Origin: Elmis aenea
Taxonomy: Eukaryota; Arthropoda; Insecta; Coleoptera; Elmidae
DNA: 64,000 nucleotides
Reading direction: 5' to 3'
Assembly (NCBI GenBank): GCA_947652605.1
Contig: OX393576.1
Span: 56,954,966-57,018,965, forward strand
This document shows, in pieces, positions 42,182 through 53,354 of this stretch (positions are counted from its first letter, which is position 1; each line of letters opens with the position of its first letter). A program made the translations under genes and the position numbers. The notes beneath the pieces are model-generated. The model was not told where the DNA came from. It did no database searches and saw only the letters and a list, made by a program, of their open reading frames with translations.

Positions 42182-42442
42182 TTAACGTTTGCATTTAAAC
42201 ATTCTTAAATAAAAACATATTAATTTTTTAACTTCTTCTTCAGATATACGCCGAAAATCGCAGGGACACGTGTCAGGCCCTTCCTCTGCATTTGGCAATC
42301 TCCATGGAAAATTTCCACCATGTAAACCGCCGTCGCCGCCGCCGCCATCAGCATCCCGTTCCAAAAATCGAAGAAATGCAACTTTGTGCCGTTCTAAAAT
42401 TAAATCTCCGTACGTTTCCAAAAACTGTTCAACCTTCATCAT
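42182..42442 (-). CDS. 86-aa hypothetical protein near right end of outer Polinton
   Basis: ATG frame, MMKVEQFLETYGDLILERHK, with a glycine run (DADGGGGDGGLHGG) and a DTCPCDFRRISEEEVKKL C-terminal part. The opposite strand is also open here, so coding sense is uncertain. I prefer the minus frame because of its balanced composition and an AATAAA-poor but properly ended frame. Family unknown. Confidence 0.4.
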   Translation of the reverse strand: MMKVEQFLETYGDLILERHKVAFLRFLERDADGGGGDGGLHGGNFPWRLPNAEEGPDTCPCDFRRISEEEVKKLICFYLRMFKCKR

Positions 42443-42611
42443 TACGACGACGACGTTCCCCGCCGCCGCTCAACAACGACTGGATACATGGACTTTAATT
42501 TTATAAGTTTTATAGCATGCACTTTAGTTTATAAGTTTTATAGATGTATTAATAATATTTTGCATAATCTTTTTTCTAAATAAAACATTTTGAATTTTTA
42601 GCTCTTTCAAA

Positions 42612-42891
42612 ATATAGTATACGCATGAAACAGCAATCGTTAATTTTACAAAGAAAAATATTACAATAATTTATTTCAACGGTCTACTTCTAATAGACGT
42701 GGGCTAATATTACAGTTCAAAGTGATTCAAAACATACATCAATGTCGACCGGAGTCAACATTTATGGCTGTTTTGAAACACTCTAGACTCTAATATTCGC
42801 CCACGTATAGTAGAAGTAGCCCGTTGAAATAAATTATTGTAATATTTCTCTTTGTAAAATTAACGATTGCTGTTACATACGTATACTATAT
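42612..42891. mobile_element. 280-bp palindromic MITE inside outer Polinton
   Basis: The left arm ATATAGTATACGCATGAAAC is mirrored by the right arm ending at 42891. Arms of about 110 bp match nearly perfectly (ACAGCAATCGTTAATTTTAC, TTACAATAATTTATTTCAAC), with a loop near 42750. It sits between the last gene and the right inverted repeat. Confidence 0.75.
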
Positions 42892-42923
42892 TTGCTAAAA
42901 TTTCGAAGCAATTTTAAATTTTT

Positions 42924-43084
42924 TTGTTTTAATCCGACCCGCACCCCATCCAACACGACGCCTAACTTCCGCGCCCAGATCACACCGCTTACGCCTAAAT
43001 CCCGCGCCCACACACGCCTAAATCACGCATAGATCCATGAAAATGACGCCTAAGTTGGTCTTCAACATACAAATACACTCTACT
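42924..43084. repeat. right terminal inverted repeat of outer Polinton
   Basis: Inverse of 14117-14279; ends AATACACTCTACT and is followed by TTCTTA (43085-43090). Differences from the left copy are a few single bases and a short indel. Confidence 0.88.
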
Positions 43085-43397
43085 TTCTTACATGCCCCTT
43101 TTTAGGTTTTTAAACTTTAACTCGATGCTTACTTTAACATGAAGCAAAACCCGAAAAAATACCAAAAAATTAAGTAATGTTACGCGACATTACTTTTACA
43201 AAGTCAGACAGTTAGGCCGTAACTTAAAAAATAATACAAAATGGATGTAAATAATCGACATATGATACTGGAACTAATAGCGTCTTAGTGTACATTAGTC
43301 GTGAATATACATAAACAAAATATTTATAAACTAAGATTTGAAACACAATATCACTAGATTTAATTTAATTAATAAAGACTGTATAGTTGTGGAACGT

Positions 43398-43484
43398 TTT
43401 CACCCAGCATAGCATTCATTGGACAGAATCTTTATGTGCTTCCCATCTATAGCTGCATAATGCTTTATATTTCGTCCGGGGCCG
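43398..43484 (-). pseudogene. PIF/Harbinger transposase fragment
   Basis: On the minus strand a short open stretch reads HYAAIDGKHIKIL. This matches the first catalytic aspartate motif (GAIDGKHI) of HARBI1-type DDE nucleases. Only about 25 codons are recognisable. Confidence 0.45.
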
Positions 43485-43677
43485 GGCGCAAGAAAATTTT
43501 TGGGTCCGTAAAATATTTTTTTAAGTAAAAATACAGGGATTTGAAATAAACGTATCTTGCGTAATATTCACACGTACTTCACCGAAAATAATTCTTTATT
43601 AATTTTAGTAACTGGTAACGTAAAGAAATTTTTTAATACGGTTAGCACGTTTGGTAATAGTTCATTTTATTTATTAC

Positions 43678-43987
43678 TAGGCGATATACCCGGCGTTGCA
43701 CGGGTGATTACAATACTCTTTTATCAATCACAGACTACTCGCGCTCTGCGCTCGCTCCCGGCGGACGTTCTAGGACGTTCAATTACAGACTACTCGCGCT
43801 CCGCGCTCGCGTTTGGGGTACGTTTCCGGCCGTCCCCGGGCATTTCCGGCCGTTCTTTATGCGACGTTTGATCCGTCAGGTGCTAAATAGTAACTGTGCA
43901 AAATTTGGTCCCGATCGGCCAACAGACTTAGGATTCTATAGCGAACAAACAAACAAACACACAAACAAACAAACAAACTAGCTCTTT
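43678..43987 (+). mobile_element. non-LTR retrotransposon 3' tail (RTE-like)
   Basis: Contains the GCGATATACCCGGCGTTGCA segment, a duplicated ACAGACTACTCGCGCTC(T/C)GC block, GTCCCGATCGGCCAACAGAC and a 3' run of AAAC repeats (about 43945-43978). This is the usual 3' end of a 5'-truncated insect LINE or derived SINE. The tail abuts the next foldback element. Confidence 0.6.
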
Positions 43988-45214
43988 TATACCGGGTGTC
44001 ACACGTTCATGGTACACCCCTTTTATTTTTCTTTAGTTTTGATTTTAAATAAATGAAATTTTAGACATGATACATGCAAGAAAACGGGCTTTTTGAGCCG
44101 GTGCACACATTTGTTTCACTTCCGGTTTCGCCGGAAATGACCCTAACTTTGTTATTTTAAATGGAACACCCTGTATATTTTTACATTTTTGGAAAGAGGA
44201 AGTGATTTTTGATACAACTGCACTATTTTCCTTAATTTTTATAACCTCAATTTTTTTTTTAAACAAAATTTAGTTTTTTATTAAGAGTGCCGTGACCTGC
44301 ACAAATTGATTTTTATTATGTCAAGAATTGTCCAAAAAACGTTATTGTAAATTTTAAATGACATTTAGGTTACTTTAACCGGCTTTGAAGGTTGAGGAAT
44401 CGGTTTTTTGACAAAAAGTCAATTTTTTTAAATGGAACCATGTTGGTACTAGCGGTTATTTAGATGGATCATCTTCTAACGAATCCATCGATATCAATAA
44501 CTTGTATTTTTATTAAAAATCTACTTAAAAAATTTCAAATTATTGTGAAAATTTATTGAGAGATCCTCTTAATCGCAGTAATCTAATTAAATAAAAATGA
44601 TTACCAAAATTTTTAGACCGTCTAATTAAATGACTATAGTAGTTAAACATAAATCAACGATCATTTGTTTTGTTGTAGTTATGCACAGTGTACCAATAAT
44701 TTATTGGTATCGATGGATTCGTTAGAAGATGCTCCATTTAAATAACCGCTAGTACCAACATGGTTCCATTTAAAAAAATTGACTTTTTGTCAAAAAACCG
44801 ATTCCTCAACCTTCAAAGCCGGTTAAAGTAACCTAAATGTCATTTAAAATTTACAAAAACGTTTTTTGGAAAATTCTTGACATAATAAAAATCAATTTGT
44901 GCAGGTCACGGCACCCTTAATAAAAAACTAAATTTTGTTTTAAAAAAAAATTGAAGTTATAAAAATTAACGAAAATAGTGCAGTTGTATCAAAAATCACT
45001 TCCTCTTTCCAAAAATGTGAAAATATACAGGGTGTTTCATTTAAAATAACAAAGTTGGGGTAATTTCCGGCGAAACCGGAAGTGAAACAAATGTGTGCAA
45101 CGGCTTAAAAAACCCGTTTTTTTGCACATATCATATGTCTAAAATCTCATTTATTTAAAATCAAAACTAAAGAAAAAAAAGGGGGTGTACCATGAATGTG
45201 TGACACCCGGTATA
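43988..45214. mobile_element. foldback element, TATACCGGGTGTCACAC family (copy B)
   Basis: Palindrome of 1.23 kb with ends TATACCGGGTGTCACAC and its inverse. Arms of about 600 bp contain ACTTCCGGTTTCGCCGGAAA and GGTGCCGTGACCTGCACAAA-type segments. A diverged copy lies at 61164-62459, and the right half recurs at 32805. Arm frames such as 44045-44266 are not genes. A TATA at 45211-45214 is shared with the next element. Confidence 0.8.
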
Positions 45215-47530
45215 CAGGGTGCCCATTTTTCTAACCTGTTGTATGAGTAACTCCGTTAATATTAGAGATACAGAAACGTTTAAATTAGCAAATTTGTGCA
45301 GAATTTAAGGGGAAATCTGATACCATTTTCAAATTTGACCTACGTCCTCAACTTTTTGAAATATTTTGAAAAAACTGAAAAAGGTCGATTTTTTCAAACT
45401 TGAATAATTCCGTAACCATATGAGTTAAAACAAAAATAAAAATTGGCGCTTATAGATCTTTTTACGTAGATTTCAAATATGTTAACGAAATTTTCATAGC
45501 ACTCTCGTATTCCGAGTTATAGCACAAACTTGCATTTTTTTAAATGGAAGTCATAGTTGGCTGTAGTCTTATTAAAAAGGTTATTTTTTTCTCGTTTCAA
45601 TGATATAAGGTTTGTTATGCTTTACTCTTGTAGTTTTTCTATAAATAAGCAAAAATCATTTTACATGTTCACTGCCTACTAATAGATGGAAGTCGTCCCG
45701 TGTTGATGTTCTTTTTTTTCAATGTGACATTTAATAGTTGTCTCTTATTGTTAGTGTAGCAGTTATTAGCCAGTTACAAATTTTAAAAACAAAAGCTCAG
45801 AGTTTGTCAAATAAAATTTATTGTTTGTTATAGGTACGTATAAATCTCTCTCTCTCGTGTTGATCAAAATTTTTGATTGAGTTTATTGTAAATTTCAAAA
45901 ACAATTTTTTCTAATGAAGAAAAAAACGACATGCTTTTTTATTACTACGCTTGTAATAAAAATAGTAAAAATTCAAATGAAATGTATTTGCAAAAGATTT
46001 ATGGAAAGGAGGCAACCAAGAAGGAAATTATTTTCGTTATTAGAAACCAATTTTAAAAAATACGGGTCATTTACAAAATCCAAACGTTTGAAAATTAAAT
46101 TTAAGCAAGAAGATGAAGAGCGAGTCCTGGCATACGTAATTTATAAACCACCATCTACCCGGGAGTCCCTTGAATGAGGTGTCAACTGAAAAGGATCGAC
46201 TAATTTTAAAACAATCAATTTAAGCCTTATAATAGCCATATCATATTGGCAATACTTTGTATCCTAATGATTTACAAAGAAGAATTAATTACGTCCGATA
46301 GTTTTTAGCAGAAACAAAAACTAACCCAAATTTTACTCACACAATTTTATTTACTTACTGATGAAGCCAAATTCACAAATAATGGGATATTCAACTGACA
46401 CAATTATATTTACTGGTCTTAAAATAATCCTCGCCGTACTATTGAAAGACGAGATCAGAATATGTTTTCGATAAATGTTTGGTGTGGTATAGTTAGTACA
46501 AAAATAATTGGTCCATACGTTTACAATGAAAATTTAAATGGTGATTGGTATTTGTAATTTTTTCAAAATGAACTGGACATCATATTAGATAAAGTTCCGT
46601 TGAATTTAGTGCAAAATTTTAATTATTTTTAACATGACGGTGCTCCAGGCACAATTCAATAACTGTGTCTGATTATCTGTCTAATCGTTTTCCCAGATAT
46701 ATTGGAAATAATGAGCCTGTGAGATGGCCGGCAAGATCACCGGATTTAACACCAATTGATTTTTTTTGTGGAGTACGCTTAAAGATAAGGTGTATACCAA
46801 AAATCCTGATAATATTTCTTTATTAGAAAACATTGTTTTTGAAATTTACAATAAACTCAATCAAAAATTTTGATCAACAAGAGAGAGAGAGAGATTTATA
46901 CGTAGGTATAACAAACAATAAATTATATTTGACAAACTCTGAGGTTTTGTTTTTAAAATTTGTAACTGGCTAATAACTGCTACACTAACAATAAGAGACA
47001 ACTATTAAATGTCACATCGAAAAAAAAAGAACATCAACACGGGACGACTCCCATCTATTAGTAGGCAGTAAACATGTAAAATAATTTTTTGCTTATTTAT
47101 AGAAAAACTACAAGAGTAAAGCATAACAAACCTTATATCATTGAAACGAAAAAAAAAAAACCTTTTTAATAAGACCACAGCCAACTATGACTTCCATTTA
47201 AAAAAATGCAAGTTTGTGCTATAACTCGGAAATCGAGAGTGCTATGAAAATTTCGTTAACATATTTAAAATCTACGTAAAAAGATCTATAAGCGCCAATT
47301 TTTATTTTTGTTTTAACTCATATGGTTACGGAATTATTTAAGTTTGAAAAAATCGACCTTTTTCAGTTTTTTCAAAATATTTCAAAAAGTTGAGGACGTA
47401 GGTCAAATTTAAAAATGGTACCAGATTTCCCCTTAAATTCTGCACAAATTTGCTATTTTAAACGTTTCTGTATCTCTAATATTAACGGAGTTAACCATAC
47501 AACAGGTTAGAAAAATGGGCACCCTGTATA
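45211..47530. mobile_element. mariner-like element with about 650-bp inverted repeats
   Basis: Starts TATACAGGGTGCCCATTTTT and ends with the inverse. Matching arms run about 45211-45905 and 46840-47530 (for example TTAATATTAGAGATACAGAA and ACTTCCATTTAAAAAAATGC). Between them is a decayed transposase gene. This shows that at least some of the local TACAGGG-type foldbacks derive from a mariner-like family. Confidence 0.78.
45914..46810 (+). pseudogene. mariner-like transposase relic
   Basis: The plus-strand frame starts near 45914. The N-terminal part has RRQPRRKLFSLLETNFKKYG, as in helix-turn-helix regions of this insect family. Downstream, broken by stops, are LLTDEAKFTNNGIFN (first catalytic Asp), NVWCGIVSTKIIGPYV, HDGAPG (second Asp) and the SPDLTPIDFF block (third acidic position). 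Several stops and frame changes mean no enzyme is made. Confidence 0.75.
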
Positions 47531-49148
47531 CAGGGTGGACTACGACCCTGAGATTCTTCGATAGTTCCTTTATTAATGAAAATATTAAAAAATATTACAT
47601 ACAAATATTGTGCGAATCTCTGTTCTACATAACCTAAAATTATTTTTAAATATACAGGATGTTTTGTTTGAGCGGCACATACAAAAATGTAAGTTTTTTA
47701 AATAGAACATCCTGTATATTTTTACATTTTTGGATTCCTCATATAATTTACTTTAAAAAATGTAAAAAGTTATGTGGGTCTAAGGTCAACCGTTTTCGTA
47801 AAATTTACATTTTTATGAAATTTTTGAGCAATACAGCACTTTCATTTTGTTTTAACATTTAAGTTATTTAAAAAAGCAATAACATTTTGTTTTGAAATTA
47901 GATTGACAATAGATTATTTAATACTTTGCGCTTGCTACATTTAAAAAATATTATACAGGGTGTTTTGTACGCCCGGTCTAATTCGGTAAACTTTAAAAAA
48001 AGTGGTACATTTTAAGCTTAAAATTAAAGCTGCAGCTCTTTTGTTCTTTTGTTTCAAAATTCTTTAAAAAATTACGGTGTACCTCCATGGCCGACTTTAA
48101 AATATGTCAATTGCCTTAGTAATACTAATAAAAATCGAGATAGCTCGAAAAATATAAACTTTAAGTACCTATAGGATATGCTTAATAATTTTGAAAGACA
48201 ATTAAATCTAGCTAGATCTAGCATATACCTACCTCACCACCAGTTTGTAAATTAGTTCTTACGAATTTGGCATCATTTGGCGCATAGATCTCAAGAACAA
48301 AGTTTACGGCGTTGGGTAATGAAGTCCTGAATAAAATTAAAGACGACATAAAAGCATTCACAGTAATATAATTTAACAACAAACTAAAATATAATTTTTT
48401 TTTCAAAATAAATGAATGCATTTGAAAAAGTTAATAAAATATAATAAATGATAGGATTTTAAGATGAACTTTTTTAGTTTATGATCGTTTTAAAGCCCCC
48501 TTAATCATGGAGCCCGGGTGCATTGCACCCACTGCACCCTCTAGCTAGAGGACCGGCTCTGGGGGACATTAAAATCTCTAAAAAAGTTGGGAAACATTGT
48601 TATAAACTGTAACATAGTCATAGTATTTTTTGTTTTGTTAGAGGTACTGTTTTTACCAAAATGATTTTTTTTACAGTTGAAACGGCAAAAGGTGTATGAA
48701 ATAAGTTGAGAACAGAGCTACTCAAACGATCTCTTAATGGCATTACATTTGCAATTTTTAAACTTTAAGAACTGCAAAAGCCAAGCACAGAACACAAACA
48801 CTGATCAAGATGTCATCCAAGAGATCAGTGAAAGAACGACCACGGTTAAGGTAAATTTTCCAGATGAAGAAAACGGGTCCCGTTTATATGAGATCAAAGA
48901 AAAAAAGAGAAATGGACAATTCATTAGAATTTTAGTAAACGTAATAGAAGAGAACACTAACTTAAGCCAGATAAACAATGACAACAAAAAAAAGAAAAAA
49001 ACAAAATTGCTTTCTTTACGTATAGCGAAAATGACCACAAAATTACCAAGATGTGAAAAAAAATACATTAATTCACTACTGAAAGCTCTAATCCGTTCTC
49101 AGATGAAACATTGTCAGTAAAATGCACGTTATTTCATTTGATACCATG
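47531..49148. other. gene-free region with repeat ends
   Basis: Repeat ends of TATACAGGATGTTTTG and TATACAGGGTGTTTTGTACG type occur at about 47650, 47705 and 47950. A 127-codon frame at 48737-49120 (Lys/Asn-rich, KKKKKTKLL) resembles nothing, and I do not call it. Confidence 0.4.
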
Positions 49149-49250
49149 TAGGGATTGTAAATTTACCGACTTTTTGAATTACCGGTAATTCGGTAAAACT
49201 GTCAATGAAAACCGGTTTACCTGTAATTTATCGGTAAATCATATTATTAT

Positions 49251-50180
49251 ATACAGGGTGTCCCAAATTCGAGTAAATGCATAGGGATCTCGCTTATCTT
49301 AAGAGCTACGAGGTCGGTTAAATTAGGGCAAAGTTGCTAAATTCGATACTCATTGATAATTCAAAGAGAAATTGGAAATATCTCAAACGGTATCCGAGAA
49401 AATTAGGAAAAACTGGAAAGTCCATTTTTGAAAATCGTTTATAACTCTTTTGGAGTTTGAAATATTTTAACTGTGTAAAAAAGTTGCCCAAGCAACTTTT
49501 TAAGCCGAATCGGATGGTGGTCACAATTTTTTTCTAGGTCGATTCGTTTTTGTTTTAGACAACCAACTTTGTTTTTTCTTATGGGCAGCATATCGCGTTT
49601 TTCTTCGTTATTGAAGTTCATTTTTACGACTAGCAGGCCTTCAAAACTTTTAGTTTGTTGATCGGTTGTCATGAAAACAACATAAACTACAATGACCGCC
49701 CAACCTGATTTATAATGGTTATTGTTTAAAACGTATTTTTTGAAATTTGACAATGAAAGAAAGAGTAAAATACCATATGTGATACATCAATGGATTCAGA
49801 AAAATAAATGCTATTTGATTATGTAAATAGCAAAAATTGCGCCCATAAGAAAAAATAAAGTTGGTTGTCATAAAACAAAAACGAATCAATCTAGAAAAAA
49901 TTTGTGACCACTATTCGATTCGGCTGGAAAAGTTGCTTGGGCAATGCCTTTACACATTTAAAATATTTCATACTCCAAAGGAGTTATAGACGATTTTCAA
50001 AAATCGTATTTTCCAGTTTTTCCTAATTTTCTCGGATACCGGTTGAGATATTTCCAATTTCTCTTTGGATTATTAATGAGCACCTAATTTCGCAACTTTG
50101 CACTAATTTAACCGACCTCGTAGCTCTTAAGATAAGCGAGATCCCCATGCATTTACTCGAATTTGGGACACCCTGTATAT
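49251..50180. mobile_element. foldback element TACAGGGTGTCCCAAATTCG nested in the hAT element
   Basis: 930-bp palindrome, ends ATACAGGGTGTCCCAAATTC and its inverse. Arms of about 430 bp share AAATGCATAGGGATCTCGCT and TACGAGGTCGGTTAAATTAG. The minus-strand frames at 49318 and 49439 are arm translations. Confidence 0.8.
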
Positions 50181-50229
50181 TTATATTATATTGTTTCTTT
50201 TTAGATTTTTTGCAGTTACTAACATTTTT

Positions 50230-50330
50230 AATGTAGTTTTCGGAGTTTATCCGCGTCTCCCCTATAGTGAGAGCTTGCCGAAACGTCGAGCCAATTTAAA
50301 TATTACCCGGATAAACTCCGAAAACCATAT
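50230..50330. repeat. 100-bp hairpin
   Basis: TTTTCGGAGTTTATCCG and CGGATAAACTCCGAAAAC face each other around a TTGCCGAAACGTCG-containing loop. The loop motif occurs in 3' ends of insect non-LTR elements, so it may be a transposon fragment. Confidence 0.5.
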
Positions 50331-50639
50331 TAAAAATAAATATATTTATATACATTTATTTATTATGGAACTGATTGAGATAGTTGAAGCCTAAACTATC
50401 CCAATTAGTTTCATACAATATATTAGTTAACAGCTATTAACGTATCTAATATATATATTTTTATGTAAAATTAATATAACACAATATAAAATGACAATAT
50501 ATAATATATATAATAAAAATATTACAAAAAATATAATCCAGCATTACAAAAAACACATGAAAATAAAACTATTCTGAACATAAAATATAAAATGATTTAA
50601 CATAATATACCTATGTTGTGAAACTATTAACAATATTTT

Positions 50640-50870
50640 TTATTTTAAACTTTTCTTAAAAAATAACCACGTAGAAAATATAATTTATTTTAACTATCGT
50701 CTCCTAATTGCGACCTAATTTTTGTACAAAATAATCCAGCCGCGGAAAAAGCTTTTTCGGATTCTACTACACTTGTTGGTCGAGTAGTGAGTAAACAATC
50801 AAACAATTTTTTTTCGATTATTTGATTTAGATTTTTATCATGATTAGAAAGATGTTGTAAAATTACCGGA
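50640..50870 (-). pseudogene. hAT transposase C-terminal dimerisation relic
   Basis: The minus strand reads TRPTSVVESEKAFSAAGLF and TKIRSQLGDDS, a stop codon, then NKLYFLRGYF. This is the hAT C-terminal pattern (S-x-E-R/K-x-F-S-x-A-G ... L-x-F-L). The stop and the missing upstream domain show decay. It belongs to the element at 49149-50948. Confidence 0.72.
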
Positions 50871-50948
50871 ATTACCGGTAAAAAACTGGCAAATTACCGG
50901 TAAAATTTGAAGAGCATTTTTTGCGGTTTACCGGTATTACAATTCCTA

Positions 50949-53249
50949 ATACCATGGTATAATCACAAATTCATTAATATTTTAAGTATTATTTTGGTAT
51001 TGCTCAATTCCTTATTTTAATTATTGTCATATATTATTGCGTTATTTCCGCCAAGTAGTATAAGAATGCGACGCAGCTATTACATAATTTCAATTGTAAC
51101 ATCATATGTGCTGACAACTTACTTCGTGAGAATTATTCAAAATTATTGCGTTATTGGGAACAACTTATTCATCAAAAATTCTGCTTAACAATATCTATTA
51201 CTTTAGTACGTTAATCATTTTTATTGGTTCATTCTGACATGATATTCTTTTTCTATTAGTCAAATATTATTGGAAATGTCAGCAGTATGATTTACAATTG
51301 AAAGTTCTTAACTTTTATCATCACTTCTATACCAGATTCGAAGTCATTTGGTAGTTCCAACAAAATTCGAATCGGCTTCATCGATATTTAGTAATTTAAG
51401 CTAAGTATTAAGTGTAAGTTGAAGACCGATTTAGCAGTTTAGCAAATAAACTTAAGTACATTTTACAAACATCATTATTGGAAAGCACCCACATCGCCAA
51501 AGAACACGCACCACAACAATACACAGAATCCATCAAATGAGGAAATAGGTCCCCCGTATCTGCCAAGTAGTTTACATGATTATACTATGTACTTATAACT
51601 TTAACAGTAAATTTTAAATAATTTGAAATTGTAAAATGATTGTAAAACTTAACCTGAAAGTTTCCTTTAATAAATGTTTAAAATATTGATTTGCAATGTT
51701 TGATTTTGGTTTTCTATTATTATTAATAATATTATTATTCAGTTTTTCATTTGTTTTATTTTTTCTTACCTTAAATATACAGCAAATTTTTCTTCAGAGG
51801 ATATTGCAATTCCAAATTGTGTTTTCTGCTTTTGAATATTGTCTTCTGTGAGATCTTGCACAAAATAAAGTTCTTGTTCAATTTTCCAAATCTTTTAACT
51901 CCTATGAACTAAACAAGCTGCAGCAATGAATGCCATTTTCCGCTCTTTATGGTTTATACGTTTTTTGGAACAACCAATTAGCCACTTATGTTTGTCGTAA
52001 ATGTCACTATTAAATTTTTGCACATAACTATGTAATCTACTTTTTGAGGTTAGTGAAATAGTCAAATCTGGGCATCGCGGTGCATTAAATGCCTCACTAT
52101 GAACGTATGAACTATACCTTATTCTATGTAAAAATATTTGAAGGAGTCAATTTACATTTTTATTTTATCATAGGTAGCTATAGACGTATTTACCATTGAA
52201 AAAATCGTCTGTTTGTAGTTTTTTTTTTTAAATTTAAAAAAGTTGAAGGTGTAGTCAAATATCAAAATGGCGTTATATTTGTCATGAAGTTCTGCCCAAC
52301 TTTGCTAATTTAACCTACTATGTAACTCTTATAACAACAAAGTTACCCATAAACACATGTAGATTATTGTCACCCTGTATGATATTGTCCATCCAACTAG
52401 CATCGAACATAATCAAGAAGATATGTTTTTGAAAGAGCATCCGGGACTCTTTTAGCTGTTATTTACTAAAAAGGGAGGTGTTGCTCAGAAGTTACTAGCG
52501 GTATTTCAAGTTCTAATTTGAAGAAATTTGTCTTTTTTTTTCCTAGCTTGTATAAAAACGTAAAACAGAACCTTACTTTTCTGCAGTTGTTAAAAAGTTG
52601 AATTTTATCAAAGTTTTCGTGATATTATGAGTTTAATTCACATGAAGGAATAGTAATTTATCAATGACATTAAAATGACAAACGTTAAGTTTATTACAAA
52701 TGCGTAAAATGTTTATACAGTTGTGGGTAGGTAATTGTTGAATGGTTATGTCCCTTACATAATTAATAGTAATGGTAGTGAGGTTTTATGAAATGGTCCT
52801 GCAGTTTATGTAATGGTCGTGTAGTTAACGTGCACTTATCACAAAATAATCAGGACAAATCGGTAAAAACCAAATAACAGTGTGGGTGAGTAAGGGAAAC
52901 TGTTGTACTATGGGACACACAATTTAATTTTTAAAATTTTTAATTAAAAAATATTGAAAGGAAAAAAATATGGTATTAATTAATGAAGATCCTTTTACAA
53001 GTTGCTGTATGTATTTCTGTCTTACAGCTCAATTAACAAACAAAAAAATAAAATATGATGTTATGAAGATTGTTCCGTAGTACAACATGGTCATATATTA
53101 TGGAACACAGGGGGAAATAGCTGTAAAAAAATAATTAAAATTACAGTTTTCAGTTCTACAAAGATTAATATAATTTTACAGATCAATAAAACAATGTTTA
53201 CAACAGTTTTTAAGCTACGTTCATACATTGTACAATTTGCAGCCTCCTC
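50949..53249. other. gene-free AT-rich region
   Basis: No supported gene. A relic of the TACAGGG-type family lies at about 52240-52375 (ending CACCCTGTATGAT). A minus-strand stretch near 51900-51960 reads HKERKMAFIAAACLVH, but nothing around it supports a gene. Confidence 0.35.
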
Positions 53250-53354
53250 TCATTGATATTTTCGTTCCGGGACGAGCCAAACTGCTTCTACAGCTTTTCT
53301 CATAGCATCTGGATCAATTGGGGCTCTCTTAACGCCACTCTTACTTCTTGGCAT
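53250..53354 (-). CDS. 34-aa frame resembling a pipsqueak/pogo DNA-binding N-terminus
   Basis: MPRSKSGVKRAPIDPDAMRK... followed by AVEAVW recalls the start of psq/CENP-B-type helix-turn-helix proteins (MPR-x-K ... M-x-x-A-V-x-A-V). Immediately upstream on the minus strand are a run of about 18 T and GTAACAG, a strong splice-acceptor look-alike. It may be a small exon or a pogo-like transposon fragment. Confidence 0.3.
   Translation of the reverse strand: MPRSKSGVKRAPIDPDAMRKAVEAVWLVPERKYQ

Larger units (their letters stand above)
14117..43084. mobile_element. outer Polinton/Maverick, internally deleted and carrying nested insertions
   Basis: Both ends are defined by inverted repeats that begin AG and end CT. 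A perfect 6-bp direct repeat TTCTTA flanks them (14111-14116 and 43085-43090), which is the Polinton integration signature. Without the nested BEL element only about 5 kb remain. On the left are two secretory-type genes and an integrase C-terminus; on the right a nucleotidyltransferase-like gene and three small genes. Polymerase, ATPase, capsid and protease genes are absent, so most of the element was lost before or during the BEL insertion. The surviving integrase piece with chromodomain-like end confirms the element class. Confidence 0.88.
49149..50948. mobile_element. hAT element with nested foldback
   Basis: Ends TAGGGATTGTAA and its inverse (ending ATTACAATTCCTA), flanked by the 8-bp duplication ATACCATG (49141-49148 and 50949-50956). 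Subterminal ACCGGTAA motifs recur at both ends. It contains a transposase C-terminal relic on the minus strand and a foldback element at 49251-50180. Target length and ends define hAT. Confidence 0.85.

Noticed and set aside
42270..42506. Pro/Arg-rich plus-strand frames near the right end of the outer Polinton
   Set aside because: They overlap the minus-strand 86-aa frame and are biased by its glycine codons; the minus frame is the more protein-like.
44045..44266. Lys/Pro frame also seen at 61125-61442 and 62180-62530
   Set aside because: Recurs because it is a foldback arm; no start, stop or length is conserved beyond the repeat itself.
48737..49120. 127-codon Lys-rich frame
   Set aside because: Low complexity, no recognisable motif, surrounded by repeat debris; not enough to call a gene.
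49318..49753. 68- and 104-codon minus-strand frames
   Set aside because: They fall in one arm of the foldback element 49251-50180.
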